This document shows, piece after piece, positions 1 through 7,858 of a DNA stretch of 17,292 nucleotides. A program made the position numbers and the translations under genes. Position 1 is the stretch's first letter. Every line of letters begins with the position of its first letter. This stretch comes from Dehalococcoidia bacterium (GTDB lineage: Bacteria; Chloroflexota; Dehalococcoidia; GIF9; AB-539-J10). Below the pieces are notes generated by a model. It was given only the letters and a program-made list of their open reading frames with translations, made no database searches and was not told where the DNA came from. The stretch spans positions 1-17,292 of the forward strand of contig SOHS01000073.1 of the NCBI GenBank assembly GCA_004377135.1. Direction: 5' to 3'.

Positions 1-181
1 GATGGAAAACCTGTTTAGCCACTCCTGTGCCAGCCAGGATGCCTTCCTTTTTAGCCACGATAAAGCCAGTCCCTTGTTGGTCGCTGGATATTAAGGCCTC
101 GGTAGTGACGTCACCTTTACCAAGATCCTCAGCTAAGGCGCGGTCGATAATTTCTTCAATCTGGAGCTTACTTGATGACAT
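1..181 (-). CDS. nadC: Nicotinate-nucleotide pyrophosphorylase (quinolinate phosphoribosyltransferase), N-terminal part, cut by window edge
   Basis: NadC converts quinolinate and PRPP to nicotinate mononucleotide, the third step of de novo NAD synthesis from aspartate, in the cytoplasm. Only the first 60 codons lie in the window. They read MSSSKLQIEEIIDRALAEDL and then GKGDVTTEALI, which matches the EDxGxGDxT motif near the start of the family, followed by the VAKKEGILAG strand. The ATG at 181 has a weak AGGA 4-5 bases upstream, and its codons overlap the end of nadB by 14 bases, which points to translational coupling. The gene order nadB-nadC supports the call. No nadA (quinolinate synthase) is seen in the window. 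The rest of the gene lies beyond base 1. Confidence 0.9.
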   Translation of the reverse strand, partial: MSSSKLQIEEIIDRALAEDLGKGDVTTEALISSDQQGTGFIVAKKEGILAGTGVAKQVFH

Positions 182-1727
182 TTTTCCTAAAAACGATATG
201 CCGTTGCCATTCTAGCGAAGTCTGTGGGAAATCTGTGCGGAAGTGAGCGCCACGACTTTCTTTGCGGAGTAAAGCGGCCTCAGTCACGAGCCGGGCACAT
301 AATACCAGATTATTTAGTTCATAGGAGGGGCGGTCACTGGGTTGAGGCAAGAGGCTTTCCCAGGTGGCCAAAATGCTTGCCGCCTCTTCGAGGCTTTTGC
401 CAGAACGGATGATTCCTACTTTGTCCCACATGAGGGACTGTAGGTTGGGCAGATTAAGCGATGGCGCCTTGGATAGCATCTCTCTACCGGGTAGGCAATA
501 GGAGATTGCTTTGTCGTTCCGCTCCTCGTAATGACGAGGAGGGGTAGTCATTTCAGTCCTTTGCATTACCCTCTTGCTGAAAACAACTGACTCAAGCAGG
601 GAATTTGATGCCAATCTGTTAGCACCATGCACTCCAGTGCAGGCGGCTTCGCCAGCAGCAAATAGCCCGAAGATATTTGTCTCTCCCCAAATATTGACCT
701 TCACCCCTCCCATAAGGTAGTGAGCCGCTGGGGCAACAGGGATAAGTCCCTTGGTGATATCCAGGCCGTGGTCCCGACAGAAGCGATATATATGGGGAAA
801 GCGGGTGGTAATTAACCGAGATGGCAAATGATTAACGTCCAGAAAAACTCTATCGCTGTGAGTTTTCTTCATCTCATAGACAATGCTGCGAGCTACTATA
901 TCTCTGGTCGCCAGCTCGGCCTCAGCAGCATAATCCGGCATGAAACGATGACCTTCCACATTTTTAAGTATGCCACCCTCCCCCCTTACCGCTTCAGAGA
1001 TGAGGAAAGGAGCTACTCCCGGCAGGCGAAGAACAGTGGGATGAAACTGGAAAAATTCTATATCGCATATTTCGGCACCGGCTTCAAAAGCTAAAGCTAT
1101 CCCATCGCCAGTGACTACATCGGAGTTAGTGGTATATTTAAACAACTTCCCAGCACCACCAGTGGCTAAGATAAGAAACTGGCAGTGGTACTCTTCCACA
1201 GAGCCAGTGCGGCAATCGAGAGCTCTCACGCCAATTACCTTGCCATTCTGGACTAAAATTTCGCTAGCCAGGCAATTTTCCAAGACTTTGATAGGAGTAG
1301 AGCGCACCTGTCGACTTAAGGTAACCTCGATATGCTCCCCTGTGGCATCCCCGCCGGCATGCATAATGCGGGGGACACTATGAGCTGCTTCTCTGGTCAA
1401 GGTAATTTCACCGTCCAAAGTGTCAAAGGGCACTCCAAATTTGATTAAGTCAGCAGTGCAATCAGCAGCCTCATCAGTCAAAATGCGCACTGCTTCGGCA
1501 TCACACAGGCCATCTCCGGCAGCCATAGTATCTTCGAAGTGCAGCTCGGGAGAATCATCTTTGCCCATGGCAATAGCAATGCCGCCTTGAGCATATCGGG
1601 TATTGCAGTCATCTATATTTCCCTTGGTCAGGACAAGGACACTGCCCCGTTCTATAGCAAGCAAGGCAATATAAAGTCCAGCGATGCCACTGCCAACTAT
1701 AATATAATCACAGTAATTAGTTTTCAC
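168..1727 (-). CDS. nadB: L-aspartate oxidase carrying an in-frame palindromic repeat
   Basis: NadB oxidises L-aspartate to iminoaspartate with FAD, the first step of de novo NAD synthesis; NadA then makes quinolinate. The 519-residue product is close to the usual family length. The N-terminal FAD-binding motif is VGSGIAGLY (residues 11-19). TRYAQGGIA, the FFQFHPT region, EAVRGEGG and HGANRLASNSLLE (about residue 365) are typical of the succinate dehydrogenase/fumarate reductase flavoprotein family and of NadB. The start is GTG at 1727, overlapping the upstream synthetase gene by 11 bases. Residues about 395-409 (RHYEERNDKAISYCL) are encoded by a palindromic repeat (see the repeat at 502-541). 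They fall in the linker between the catalytic part and the C-terminal helical domain (LMWDKVGIIRSG), so the enzyme is probably still active. Confidence 0.95.
   Translation of the reverse strand: MKTNYCDYIIVGSGIAGLYIALLAIERGSVLVLTKGNIDDCNTRYAQGGIAIAMGKDDSPELHFEDTMAAGDGLCDAEAVRILTDEAADCTADLIKFGVPFDTLDGEITLTREAAHSVPRIMHAGGDATGEHIEVTLSRQVRSTPIKVLENCLASEILVQNGKVIGVRALDCRTGSVEEYHCQFLILATGGAGKLFKYTTNSDVVTGDGIALAFEAGAEICDIEFFQFHPTVLRLPGVAPFLISEAVRGEGGILKNVEGHRFMPDYAAEAELATRDIVARSIVYEMKKTHSDRVFLDVNHLPSRLITTRFPHIYRFCRDHGLDITKGLIPVAPAAHYLMGGVKVNIWGETNIFGLFAAGEAACTGVHGANRLASNSLLESVVFSKRVMQRTEMTTPPRHYEERNDKAISYCLPGREMLSKAPSLNLPNLQSLMWDKVGIIRSGKSLEEAASILATWESLLPQPSDRPSYELNNLVLCARLVTEAALLRKESRGAHFRTDFPQTSLEWQRHIVFRKNVIK
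502..541 (-). repeat. Short palindromic interspersed repeat inside nadB
   Basis: On the minus strand a perfect 8-bp stem CTCCTCGT / ACGAGGAG closes a CATT loop (522-541), followed by a tail reading GGAACGACAAAGCAATCTC (502-520). Hairpin plus tail resembles the GTCATTGCGAGGAGCGAAGCGACGAAGCAATC-type repeats that I recall as dispersed in several bacterial phyla and often mistranslated as EERSDEAI-like peptides. Here it is read in frame as HYEERNDKAIS with no stop codon. No second copy was seen in this window, so repeat status rests on recall, not on internal copies. Confidence 0.65.
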
Positions 1728-3171
1728 TTTCCCGCCATGCCCAGTAATCTACTAATCTCCTTACTGCTTGTGCCGCGCTCTCCGGAGAGGGGAAAACAGC
1801 TAAACCCTGGTCGATGACTTGCCTTCTCGTCTCAGCGATGGCTCTCCATTTCCAGTTTTTCATTTCCTCTAAACCAATTTCTCCCGTTTCAATAACACAG
1901 ATCAAAGGCTTACCATTCTTCTTAATTGCCATTACGCTCGGCAGAAAGTTTGGTGCTAATACTTTTTCCCATATATCATTGGGTAAAGGGTCGTCCTGAG
2001 TCAAATTCGCAACAAAAATATCATATGCTTCTTCATTACTGAGCCACTCCAGCAAGTTTATATCCACAACGGGTGTGCCTTGAAAAAGAGAAGCATCTAT
2101 AGGATTTCTGACCCAATCCCACAATTCGGGTGATTTCTCTTTCAGCTTCTTCCTAAACGCCACAGATAATTCTGGTAGCTCGAAGCCTTCTTCTTCCCAA
2201 ACATCGGCTGAGATCATACTCTTCCCACCTCCACCTCCAGCAACGATTACCCTCCTGCCTGTAATAGGCGGCAAAAATGTAAATGCGACAACCTGTTCTA
2301 TTAGCTCTTGAAAATTACTGACCATAATGGCTCCATATTGCTTTAGCGCTGCTTTCCACACATCGATAGAGCCAGCTAGTGATGCAGTATGGGAGAGTGC
2401 CAATTTTGCCCCTGCTCTACCTCTTCCCGCCTTGAGAATTATGACTGGTTTCTTTTTCGCAGCCAGCGCTAACGCCCGAGCAAATTTCCCACCATCTTTA
2501 ACGCCCTCAATATAGGAAGCAATTACCTTTGTTTCACTATCAGAGGCGAAATAGTTTAACAACTCAACCTCGTCAATGTCTGAGGCATTACCATAGCTTA
2601 TGATTTTGCTGAAACGGATCCCTCTCAAAGCAGCGTAGCGGACAAATTCCCCAGCTCCCCCGCCACTTTGAAAAAATCCCCCTACCGGTCCACTTTCTCT
2701 AGGTAGCTCGTGGTTAAAGGACAATCCTAATTTTGGATAATAGATTCCCATACAATTTGGCCCGAGAATTCTAATGCCCAGCTTTCTCGCCTTTTGCAAG
2801 ATTTCACCTTGAAGCTTTATCTCTTTATCTCTCCCTGTCTCTTTCAGCCTAGCAGTAAATAGGTGGACAAGCTTGACATTTTTCTTGCCACAATCGTCAA
2901 GCAAAGATAAGACGCCGCCGGCAGGTATGCAGGAAATTACATAGTCCACGCTTGACTCAGGAACTTCTGTTAGCCTAGGATAGACTTTAAGCCCGAGAAT
3001 CTCACTGGATGTCGGGTTCACTGGATAAAGTTTTCCCTGGAAGCCGTGGTCTATTAGGAAACGCATGAATTGGTATCCCCCGGAAAATGGGTTTAAAGAG
3101 GCCCCTACGATAGCAACACTGCTGGGAGAAAAAAGGCGGCCTAGAGAAAATTTTTCAGGTCTAAACGTCAG
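1717..3171 (-). CDS. NDP-forming acyl-CoA synthetase, CoA-binding (alpha-type) subunit, probable CTG start
   Basis: The family interconverts acyl-CoA and acid with ATP/ADP (or GDP), either as a fused enzyme or as alpha plus ATP-grasp beta subunits. Seen here are an N-terminal Rossmann CoA-binding region (VAIVGASLNP, then YPVNP and the GPNCMGIYYP region), a succinyl-CoA-ligase-like domain with SFFQSGG-type glycine motifs, and LSHTASLAGS, matching the SHTGxLAG motif of ADP-forming acetyl-CoA synthetases with A in place of G. No ATP-grasp domain is present and none is adjacent, so a beta partner would be elsewhere. The first ATG (3066) would remove VAIVGAS. The frame is open back to a TAA before 3180 and contains no ATG, GTG or TTG. 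CTG at 3171, in a CTGA overlap with the yajC stop and 6 bases after AAGGA, is the best start and gives 484 residues. Physiological substrate unknown. Confidence 0.8.
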   Translation of the reverse strand: MTFRPEKFSLGRLFSPSSVAIVGASLNPFSGGYQFMRFLIDHGFQGKLYPVNPTSSEILGLKVYPRLTEVPESSVDYVISCIPAGGVLSLLDDCGKKNVKLVHLFTARLKETGRDKEIKLQGEILQKARKLGIRILGPNCMGIYYPKLGLSFNHELPRESGPVGGFFQSGGGAGEFVRYAALRGIRFSKIISYGNASDIDEVELLNYFASDSETKVIASYIEGVKDGGKFARALALAAKKKPVIILKAGRGRAGAKLALSHTASLAGSIDVWKAALKQYGAIMVSNFQELIEQVVAFTFLPPITGRRVIVAGGGGGKSMISADVWEEEGFELPELSVAFRKKLKEKSPELWDWVRNPIDASLFQGTPVVDINLLEWLSNEEAYDIFVANLTQDDPLPNDIWEKVLAPNFLPSVMAIKKNGKPLICVIETGEIGLEEMKNWKWRAIAETRRQVIDQGLAVFPSPESAAQAVRRLVDYWAWRESEN

Positions 3172-3452
3172 AATATTTCCTTACTACTTTCCTCAATTTC
3201 TTGTTTGCCAACTATACTGTTTCTGGCAACCTTCATTGTTGCTCCGGACTCTATCCTCAGAATTGCAGTATCTTCACCAAGACTTTCAATTTGTCCATAA
3301 ATCCCGCCAGCTATAATCACCTTTTCTCCCACTCTCAGTTCCTGCATCATTTCCTCGTGTTGTTTTTGTTGCTTTTGCCTCGGTCTGATCATCAGGAAAT
3401 ACATGACGGCAAAAATTGCAACTAAAAAGATAAGCATTCCCCATGTTTCCAT
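3168..3452 (-). CDS. yajC: YajC, preprotein translocase accessory subunit
   Basis: YajC is a small single-pass inner-membrane protein that associates with SecDF and the SecYEG translocon. The 94-residue product has one N-terminal membrane segment (about residues 5-22, MLIFLVAIFAVMYFLMI). The hallmark RPRQKQQKQHEEMMQEL follows, then the cytoplasmic part VGEKVIIAGGIYGQI that defines the family. An AGGAGGG ribosome-binding site lies about 6 bases before the ATG. The gene sits 27 bases after miaB, and its TGA stop overlaps the probable CTG start of the next gene. No secD or secF is in the window, although they often follow yajC. Confidence 0.93.
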   Translation of the reverse strand: METWGMLIFLVAIFAVMYFLMIRPRQKQQKQHEEMMQELRVGEKVIIAGGIYGQIESLGEDTAILRIESGATMKVARNSIVGKQEIEESSKEIF

Positions 3453-3479
3453 AATATACCCTCCTTTAATTAATTATTT

Positions 3480-4760
3480 TTAAACCCGGCCTTTCAGCGA
3501 CCAGGGACTTGTCTTCTTAATCTGGATTCTCGCTAATTGGCCCAGCCAATCGCTAGCATCTTCAAAAAATACCAGCTTATTACTCCGGGTGCGCCCAAAC
3601 CATTTTCCCCCCTTACTGCCTTCTACCAACACCTCCACCTGCCTGCCTTGGAGCTGCGAATTAATTTCGCCAGCTATAGCCGCTTGAAGTTCTTCAATCT
3701 TATGGAGTCTTTCCTTCTTCACCTCCGCAGGAATGCTGTCTTGATATTCCCGCTGGGCAATGGTGCCCGGGCGAGGAGAATAAGCTGCCGCATGAACAAC
3801 ATCAAACCTCATTTCCTTGACCAGAGACAGGCTGTGCTCAAATTGCTCTTCTGTCTCGCCGGGAAAGCCAATGATTAAATCCGTGCTCAGGGATATTTGA
3901 GGTATCTTACGGCGAATGGTGTGTACAAGTTCTCTATATTGTTCCAAGGTATACCCTCGCCTCATAGCCTTCAATATATCGTCATCACCAGCTTGAACAG
4001 GCAGCTCCAGATGCTCACAAACCTTGTTTAGAGAAGACATGGTCTCAATGAGCTTCAAGCTTATATCCTTGGGATGATTTGTCAGAAAGCGAATCCGGAC
4101 AAGGTCATCAATGCTGCTTAATTCGTTAAGCAAATCAGCAAGGTCGGGATGCCCGGGCAAATCGTGTCCATAAGAATCAACGTTCTGACCTACCAAAGTT
4201 ACCTCTTTTACGCCTCTTCTTACTAGCTCCTCGACTTCACAAACTATTTCCCCGAGGTGGCGACTCACCTCCCTCCCCCTCCTGTAGGGGACAATACAAT
4301 ATGAGCAAAAATTATCACAGCCCTGGATGATGGGGATAAGAGCACATGGCGAGCGAGCCACCTCATCGTAATTGCGAGGGTAGCGGGGTAATCTCTGGTC
4401 AATAGGTATGCCTTGTTTTTGTCCCCAGTCAATTAATTCAGGGTAATCCCCAGGCTTAAATAGTAAGTCAACGTGAGGAAAACGGCTCTTCAACTCCTGG
4501 GTGTTGGAATTAACAAAACATCCGGTAACAAGTATCTGGAGATTGGGATGTCTATTCTTTAGGCCTTTCAATATACCCAAGGTGCCCAAGACTTTATTCT
4601 CAGCGCTCTGCCTTACCACGCAAGTATTGAGAACCACTAAATCAGCATTGGACAAAGAAGTCCCTGCCCGATAGCCAGCAGAATCCAAGTAGCCAGCTAT
4701 TTGCTGGGATTCTGCCTTATTCATCTGGCAACCGATGGTCCAAATAAAATAGTGTGGCAT
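3480..4760 (-). CDS. miaB: tRNA-2-methylthio-N6-dimethylallyladenosine synthase
   Basis: MiaB is a radical-SAM enzyme with two iron-sulfur clusters that adds a methylthio group to i6A37 in tRNAs reading UNN codons. The N-terminal methylthiotransferase domain supplies three cysteines (TIGCQMNKAES, LNTCVVRQSAENK, VTGCFVN). The radical-SAM motif CDNFCSYC (CxxxCxxC) is followed by IVPYRRGREVSR and GQNVDSYG, which favour MiaB over RimO or MtaB. A TRAM-like domain closes the C-terminus (about the last 65 residues). An upstream in-frame ATG at 4778 would add MEGKSI. I prefer ATG 4760 because MPHYFIWTIGCQ fits the family N-terminus and an AAGG lies upstream of it. It is the first gene of the miaB-yajC-synthetase-nadB-nadC series. 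Confidence 0.94.
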   Translation of the reverse strand: MPHYFIWTIGCQMNKAESQQIAGYLDSAGYRAGTSLSNADLVVLNTCVVRQSAENKVLGTLGILKGLKNRHPNLQILVTGCFVNSNTQELKSRFPHVDLLFKPGDYPELIDWGQKQGIPIDQRLPRYPRNYDEVARSPCALIPIIQGCDNFCSYCIVPYRRGREVSRHLGEIVCEVEELVRRGVKEVTLVGQNVDSYGHDLPGHPDLADLLNELSSIDDLVRIRFLTNHPKDISLKLIETMSSLNKVCEHLELPVQAGDDDILKAMRRGYTLEQYRELVHTIRRKIPQISLSTDLIIGFPGETEEQFEHSLSLVKEMRFDVVHAAAYSPRPGTIAQREYQDSIPAEVKKERLHKIEELQAAIAGEINSQLQGRQVEVLVEGSKGGKWFGRTRSNKLVFFEDASDWLGQLARIQIKKTSPWSLKGRV

Positions 4761-4795
4761 AATGCTCTTGCCTTCCATTCAGTTTATCTCTATTC

Positions 4796-4826
4796 GATGA
4801 TTATATCATCCAGAGGTCGATTCGAC
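4796..4826 (-). promoter_or_regulatory. Possible promoter/operator with two inverted repeats upstream of miaB
   Basis: The gap between the SDR gene and miaB contains TATAAT on the minus strand (4800-4805), embedded in an inverted repeat GATGAT-TAT-ATCATC (4796-4810). A second short inverted repeat GTCGA-T-TCGAC lies at 4816-4826, where a -35 box would be expected. I find no good -35 hexamer at 16-18 bp. The arrangement could be a repressor-bound promoter for the miaB-nadC series; this is inference. Confidence 0.35.
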
Positions 4827-4832
4827 ACGTGC

Positions 4833-5633
4833 TCATTGGATCATGTTTGGGTGAATTAAGTGAAAGCCACAACTGACAACGAGGTTGTGTCCAGTCATAG
4901 CGCTGGAATCATCTGAAGCCAGAAACACAGCACAAGCCGCTATTTCAGATGGTTCGGCTATTCTCTTCAGGGCATTATTGTCCGTGATCTTACTCATCAT
5001 TTCTTCGTAGGAGATACCGGCATCGGCAGCCGAAACCCTCACCCAGTCCTCAAATTCTTGAGTCCGAGTAGCGCCAGGGCTGATGCAGTTAACACGAACA
5101 CCGAATCTACCGACTTCGATAGCCAGCGTTTCCGTAAAGCCAATTACGCCCCATTTGCTAGCGACATACGGGCTTTCTTTGGGAACTCCAGATATTCCCG
5201 CTACGCTGCTAATGTTGATAATATTACCACTTTTGCGGGGAATCATATATTTAAGCGCCTCTCGAGAACAAAACATAATCCCGGTCAGATTTATCGCCAA
5301 ACTATCATGCCACTCCTTTAGATTCATATCGACTACATCAGCGTTATTAAAGGTACCCCTGGCAGCATTATTTACCAATATATCAATCTGTCCAAAGTCT
5401 TTGATAGTCTGAGCTACCATCCGCTTTACCTGCTCATGGTCAGAAATATCGGTTTGTATCGCCCTTGCCTTACCGCCTCTAGATTTAATGTCTTTAGCTG
5501 CCTGTTCCAATCTGGAGAGGTTACGAGCGGCTATGACCACGGCCGCTCCTTCGTTAGCCAAGGCTAGGCTAATGGCCTTCCCTATTCCGGTCCCCCCACC
5601 AGTAATAATAGCTACTTTATCTTTTAGTTTCAT
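4833..5633 (-). CDS. Short-chain dehydrogenase/reductase (SDR) family oxidoreductase
   Basis: This is a classical SDR that oxidises or reduces a hydroxyl/carbonyl group with NAD(P); the substrate is not determined. The Rossmann motif TGGGTGIG is at residues 11-18, NNAARG follows at about 90, the catalytic Ser lies in NIINISSVAG and the catalytic pair in YVASK. The C-terminal SISPGATRT-like segment (NCISPGATRTQEFEDW) and AMTGHNLVVSCG complete the fold. The 266-residue length is usual. Start: ATG 5633 lies 9 bases after GAGGAGG. In-frame ATGs at 5642 and 5651 would have too little or no spacing to that site. It follows the cupin gene by 35 bases and is probably the last gene of the accessory oxidoreductase series. 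Confidence 0.9.
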   Translation of the reverse strand: MKLKDKVAIITGGGTGIGKAISLALANEGAAVVIAARNLSRLEQAAKDIKSRGGKARAIQTDISDHEQVKRMVAQTIKDFGQIDILVNNAARGTFNNADVVDMNLKEWHDSLAINLTGIMFCSREALKYMIPRKSGNIINISSVAGISGVPKESPYVASKWGVIGFTETLAIEVGRFGVRVNCISPGATRTQEFEDWVRVSAADAGISYEEMMSKITDNNALKRIAEPSEIAACAVFLASDDSSAMTGHNLVVSCGFHLIHPNMIQ

Positions 5634-5668
5634 AGGTTCCATCCTCCTCAATTGTTTTCAATTTCACT

Positions 5669-6100
5669 CTACTCGTACCTGCTCCCAGGCCCGGTGGTGA
5701 AGTGGAATATAGGTCTATCTACTCTCCTGATAATCAATGGGCAGTGCTTCATTCCTTTTGGGACAAAGAGCAGACAGCTTTTGGTGAGTATATGCTTTTC
5801 GTCCTTCAACCATAATTCGACTTCCCCACACAAGTCCTGCGGGTCTTCCCGATTAGTTCCCAGAAATGCTATAACTTCGTCAAAAGCGTGTGTATGAGCT
5901 CCAACTATGGACCGCTCGGACCCTCTCCAGTACCAGACACATTCTACATAGAAGGCCCCTTTTATGACCTCGTCATCCAAATATAGCAAACGAGTGTGGT
6001 TACCAGCGGCTATCTCCGCGGCATCATCCCTGTACGAAGGAGCCTTCAGGTCAGATTTCACCCTGGTGATAATATGTTCCCCATACTTTGCCTCTGTCAT
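5669..6100 (-). CDS. Small cupin-fold protein
   Basis: The 143-residue product appears to be a single-domain cupin. The first cupin motif is visible as GAHTHAFDEVIAFLG (His, His, Glu metal ligands). The second is recognisable around KSCLLFVPKGMKHCPLII (Pro-Gly, then His). ECVWYWRG and DPQDLCGEVELWL give a conserved look that I associate with uncharacterised cupin proteins of Dehalococcoidia and actinobacteria. A metal ion is likely; catalysis versus ligand sensing cannot be told. An AAGGAGG lies 8-9 bases before the ATG. It lies between the hydrolase and the SDR and is probably cotranscribed with them. Confidence 0.75.
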   Translation of the reverse strand: MTEAKYGEHIITRVKSDLKAPSYRDDAAEIAAGNHTRLLYLDDEVIKGAFYVECVWYWRGSERSIVGAHTHAFDEVIAFLGTNREDPQDLCGEVELWLKDEKHILTKSCLLFVPKGMKHCPLIIRRVDRPIFHFTTGPGSRYE

Positions 6101-6358
6101 TTGTGTAATCCTCCTTCATAGTTTTCCACGTATGATAGAGATATTGTTACGCATATTCCTAGCCACGGCATTTGTTGACTTTATTGAGGCAGCTGCCATC
6201 ACCTTTGTACGCTGTTTTCCTACCTCGACGTCCGTTTTTTCCCGCCCAGTCACAGCTGGATCTCTTCTTAGAACATTGGGCAGGCTAATGTGCCGTTTTC
6301 GGTATCATTCAGAAGCCGTCTCGAAGAGCGCCTGGCAACTTTGCCCAATAACCATACC
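6101..6358 (-). pseudogene. Possible decayed reading frame between hydrolase and cupin genes
   Basis: This 258-base gap is long for the series. On the minus strand, in the same frame as the hydrolase and just past its TAG, a frame runs from ATG 6355 (MVIGQSCQALFETASE), meets one TGA, and then stays open for about 63 codons (YRKRHISLPNVLRRDP ... RNNISIIRGKL) to a TGA immediately before the cupin Shine-Dalgarno. Composition resembles coding sequence, but I recognise no family and no start codon serves the long part well. It may be a gene remnant, a leader region, or chance. Confidence 0.25.
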
Positions 6359-7207
6359 CTAATATTCCCGCCAATTCCAGCTCATTCCCCCTTTGAACAC
6401 ATTTGCGTTCATTTCATTACTGATGAAGAGATTGGCTTCCGAGAAACGTTTAACCATGGCGTAATAGAAACTGGCTACGTCCTTTGTTCTTGCCAGTTCC
6501 TCTTCAGTAGCGACAAGATAGTCCTTGGTGAAATCGAATGAACTAGAGTCGAAGGGCATTCCCGGTTTCTGATGACCAGGAATTATTACCTCAGCATTCA
6601 GTTTCTCCAAGCGCTCAATATCCCGTATCCATTGCTGTCGTTCTTCGGCAGTAAGCTCACACGTAAAAGGATGTGCTTGATTGAAAAGAACATCGCTGCC
6701 GACCAGAGTCCGTATTGAAGGAATCCAGACTACTGTGTTATATTTCATATCCCCCATCACTTCGGGGATAATCTCGATACGTTCCCCTTCCAGTTCGAAG
6801 TAGTTCTCGGTGAGAGACTCAATTTTAGCTGTTTTTCTGGGTACGTTTATAACCCCTATCACTTTTTCCCAGTGCTCTATTTTGCCAAAAAACTGTTTGT
6901 TGATGACACGGGCTACTGAAGGGAGCGCTACAACCCGGGCTTCCGGGAAGGCTTCTGCAATAGTGCCCAATCCAAAGTAATGGTCGGGATGCGCATGGGT
7001 AATGTAAATCGTTTTAAGATATTTGCCTGTTTCTAATATTTCTGCGATTACTCGGTGGGCATTTGACAACGTCCACTGTGCATCGATGAGAACAGCATCA
7101 GTTTCGCCTATTACGATTACGGAGGCAACTTCGAAACCACTTTCATCGCTGAATAAGACTTTTGTTGCCAACGAGTTCCGTCCATGCGTATCAAGCCTGA
7201 CCTCCAT
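6359..7207 (-). CDS. Metallo-beta-lactamase-fold hydrolase
   Basis: The 282-residue product belongs to the MBL-fold superfamily, which hydrolyses esters, thioesters, lactones and similar bonds with one or two zinc ions. The signature HAHPDH is at residues 71-76. Further likely metal ligands are the Asp of GSDVLFNQAH and the His of VIIPGHQKPG. The early ETDAVLIDAQ strand is typical (usually VLIDTG). The C-terminal third has no extra domain. GGAAGGAGA lies about 7 bases before the ATG. It sits between a nitroreductase-like gene and the cupin gene. Substrate unknown; a role in hydrolysing a pathway intermediate is only an inference. Confidence 0.85.
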   Translation of the reverse strand: MEVRLDTHGRNSLATKVLFSDESGFEVASVIVIGETDAVLIDAQWTLSNAHRVIAEILETGKYLKTIYITHAHPDHYFGLGTIAEAFPEARVVALPSVARVINKQFFGKIEHWEKVIGVINVPRKTAKIESLTENYFELEGERIEIIPEVMGDMKYNTVVWIPSIRTLVGSDVLFNQAHPFTCELTAEERQQWIRDIERLEKLNAEVIIPGHQKPGMPFDSSSFDFTKDYLVATEEELARTKDVASFYYAMVKRFSEANLFISNEMNANVFKGGMSWNWREY

Positions 7208-7267
7208 AAGCTATCTCCTTCCTGACAAAGCTTTCTTCACTTCAAAAACAGCGGTTAAGGGCCTCAG

Positions 7268-7837
7268 CTAACCGATGATTATTTCATCGAGGGGATGCTT
7301 GGGCACATGATGCACATTCTTGCTATCCCGCCAGTACTTGGTGTCTCCGCCGGATCCCACCGTTTCTATCACCACCTTCTCTTTGGGCTTGCCCAGAGCC
7401 AGGACAAGCAGTATCTCATATCGCGTCGGTATGTCTAGAGTTTTACGAAGTTTTTCTCTATCTACTGAAGCAATCATACATCCGCCTAAGTCCTTCTCAG
7501 TTGCCCCCAACAGGATACTTTGTGCTGCTATACCGGCGTCGTATTCGACAAACCGGCTTATCTCTGTGTCCCCGAGAACAATAATGTATGCCGATGGTCT
7601 TTCCCCTTCACCGGGACCCGACCAGTCCTTAAGATACGCAGCCAAAGTCAGATGTGCAAATATCAGCGAATTTCTCTGAGGCTCGCAGGAAAGGATATAT
7701 TTAAGCGGTTGGGCATTTCTTGCCGATGCTGAGAGCCGGGCAAGGTCAACAAGCTCCTTTAAGGTTTCAAGTTTTATGTCAACTTCTTGATAAAAGCTCC
7801 GGTAGCTTCTGTTCTTTACTATCAAATCTCGTATCAT
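7268..7837 (-). CDS. Nitroreductase-family flavoprotein
   Basis: Nitroreductase-fold proteins bind FMN and use NAD(P)H to reduce nitro groups, quinones, enones or other substrates, usually as dimers. Visible features are the N-terminal NRSYRSF (FMN phosphate-binding Arg/Ser region, residues 9-15), ARLSASARNAQPLKYIL (typical S/N-rich FMN contact), a central EYDAGIAAQSILLGATEKDLGGCMI helix and LVLALGKPKEK near the end. At 189 residues it has the usual length. The ATG at 7837 has only a poorly spaced AGG directly upstream. It follows the alcohol dehydrogenase by 21 bases and is almost certainly in the same transcript. The true substrate cannot be inferred. Confidence 0.82.
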   Translation of the reverse strand: MIRDLIVKNRSYRSFYQEVDIKLETLKELVDLARLSASARNAQPLKYILSCEPQRNSLIFAHLTLAAYLKDWSGPGEGERPSAYIIVLGDTEISRFVEYDAGIAAQSILLGATEKDLGGCMIASVDREKLRKTLDIPTRYEILLVLALGKPKEKVVIETVGSGGDTKYWRDSKNVHHVPKHPLDEIIIG

Positions 7838-7858
7838 CCTGAGCTCTTAAAATCATCC

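Noticed and set aside
5964..6362. 132-codon plus-strand ORF across the cupin start and the gap
   Set aside because: It is antisense to the cupin gene, hydrophobic and low in coding character, and has no ribosome-binding site.
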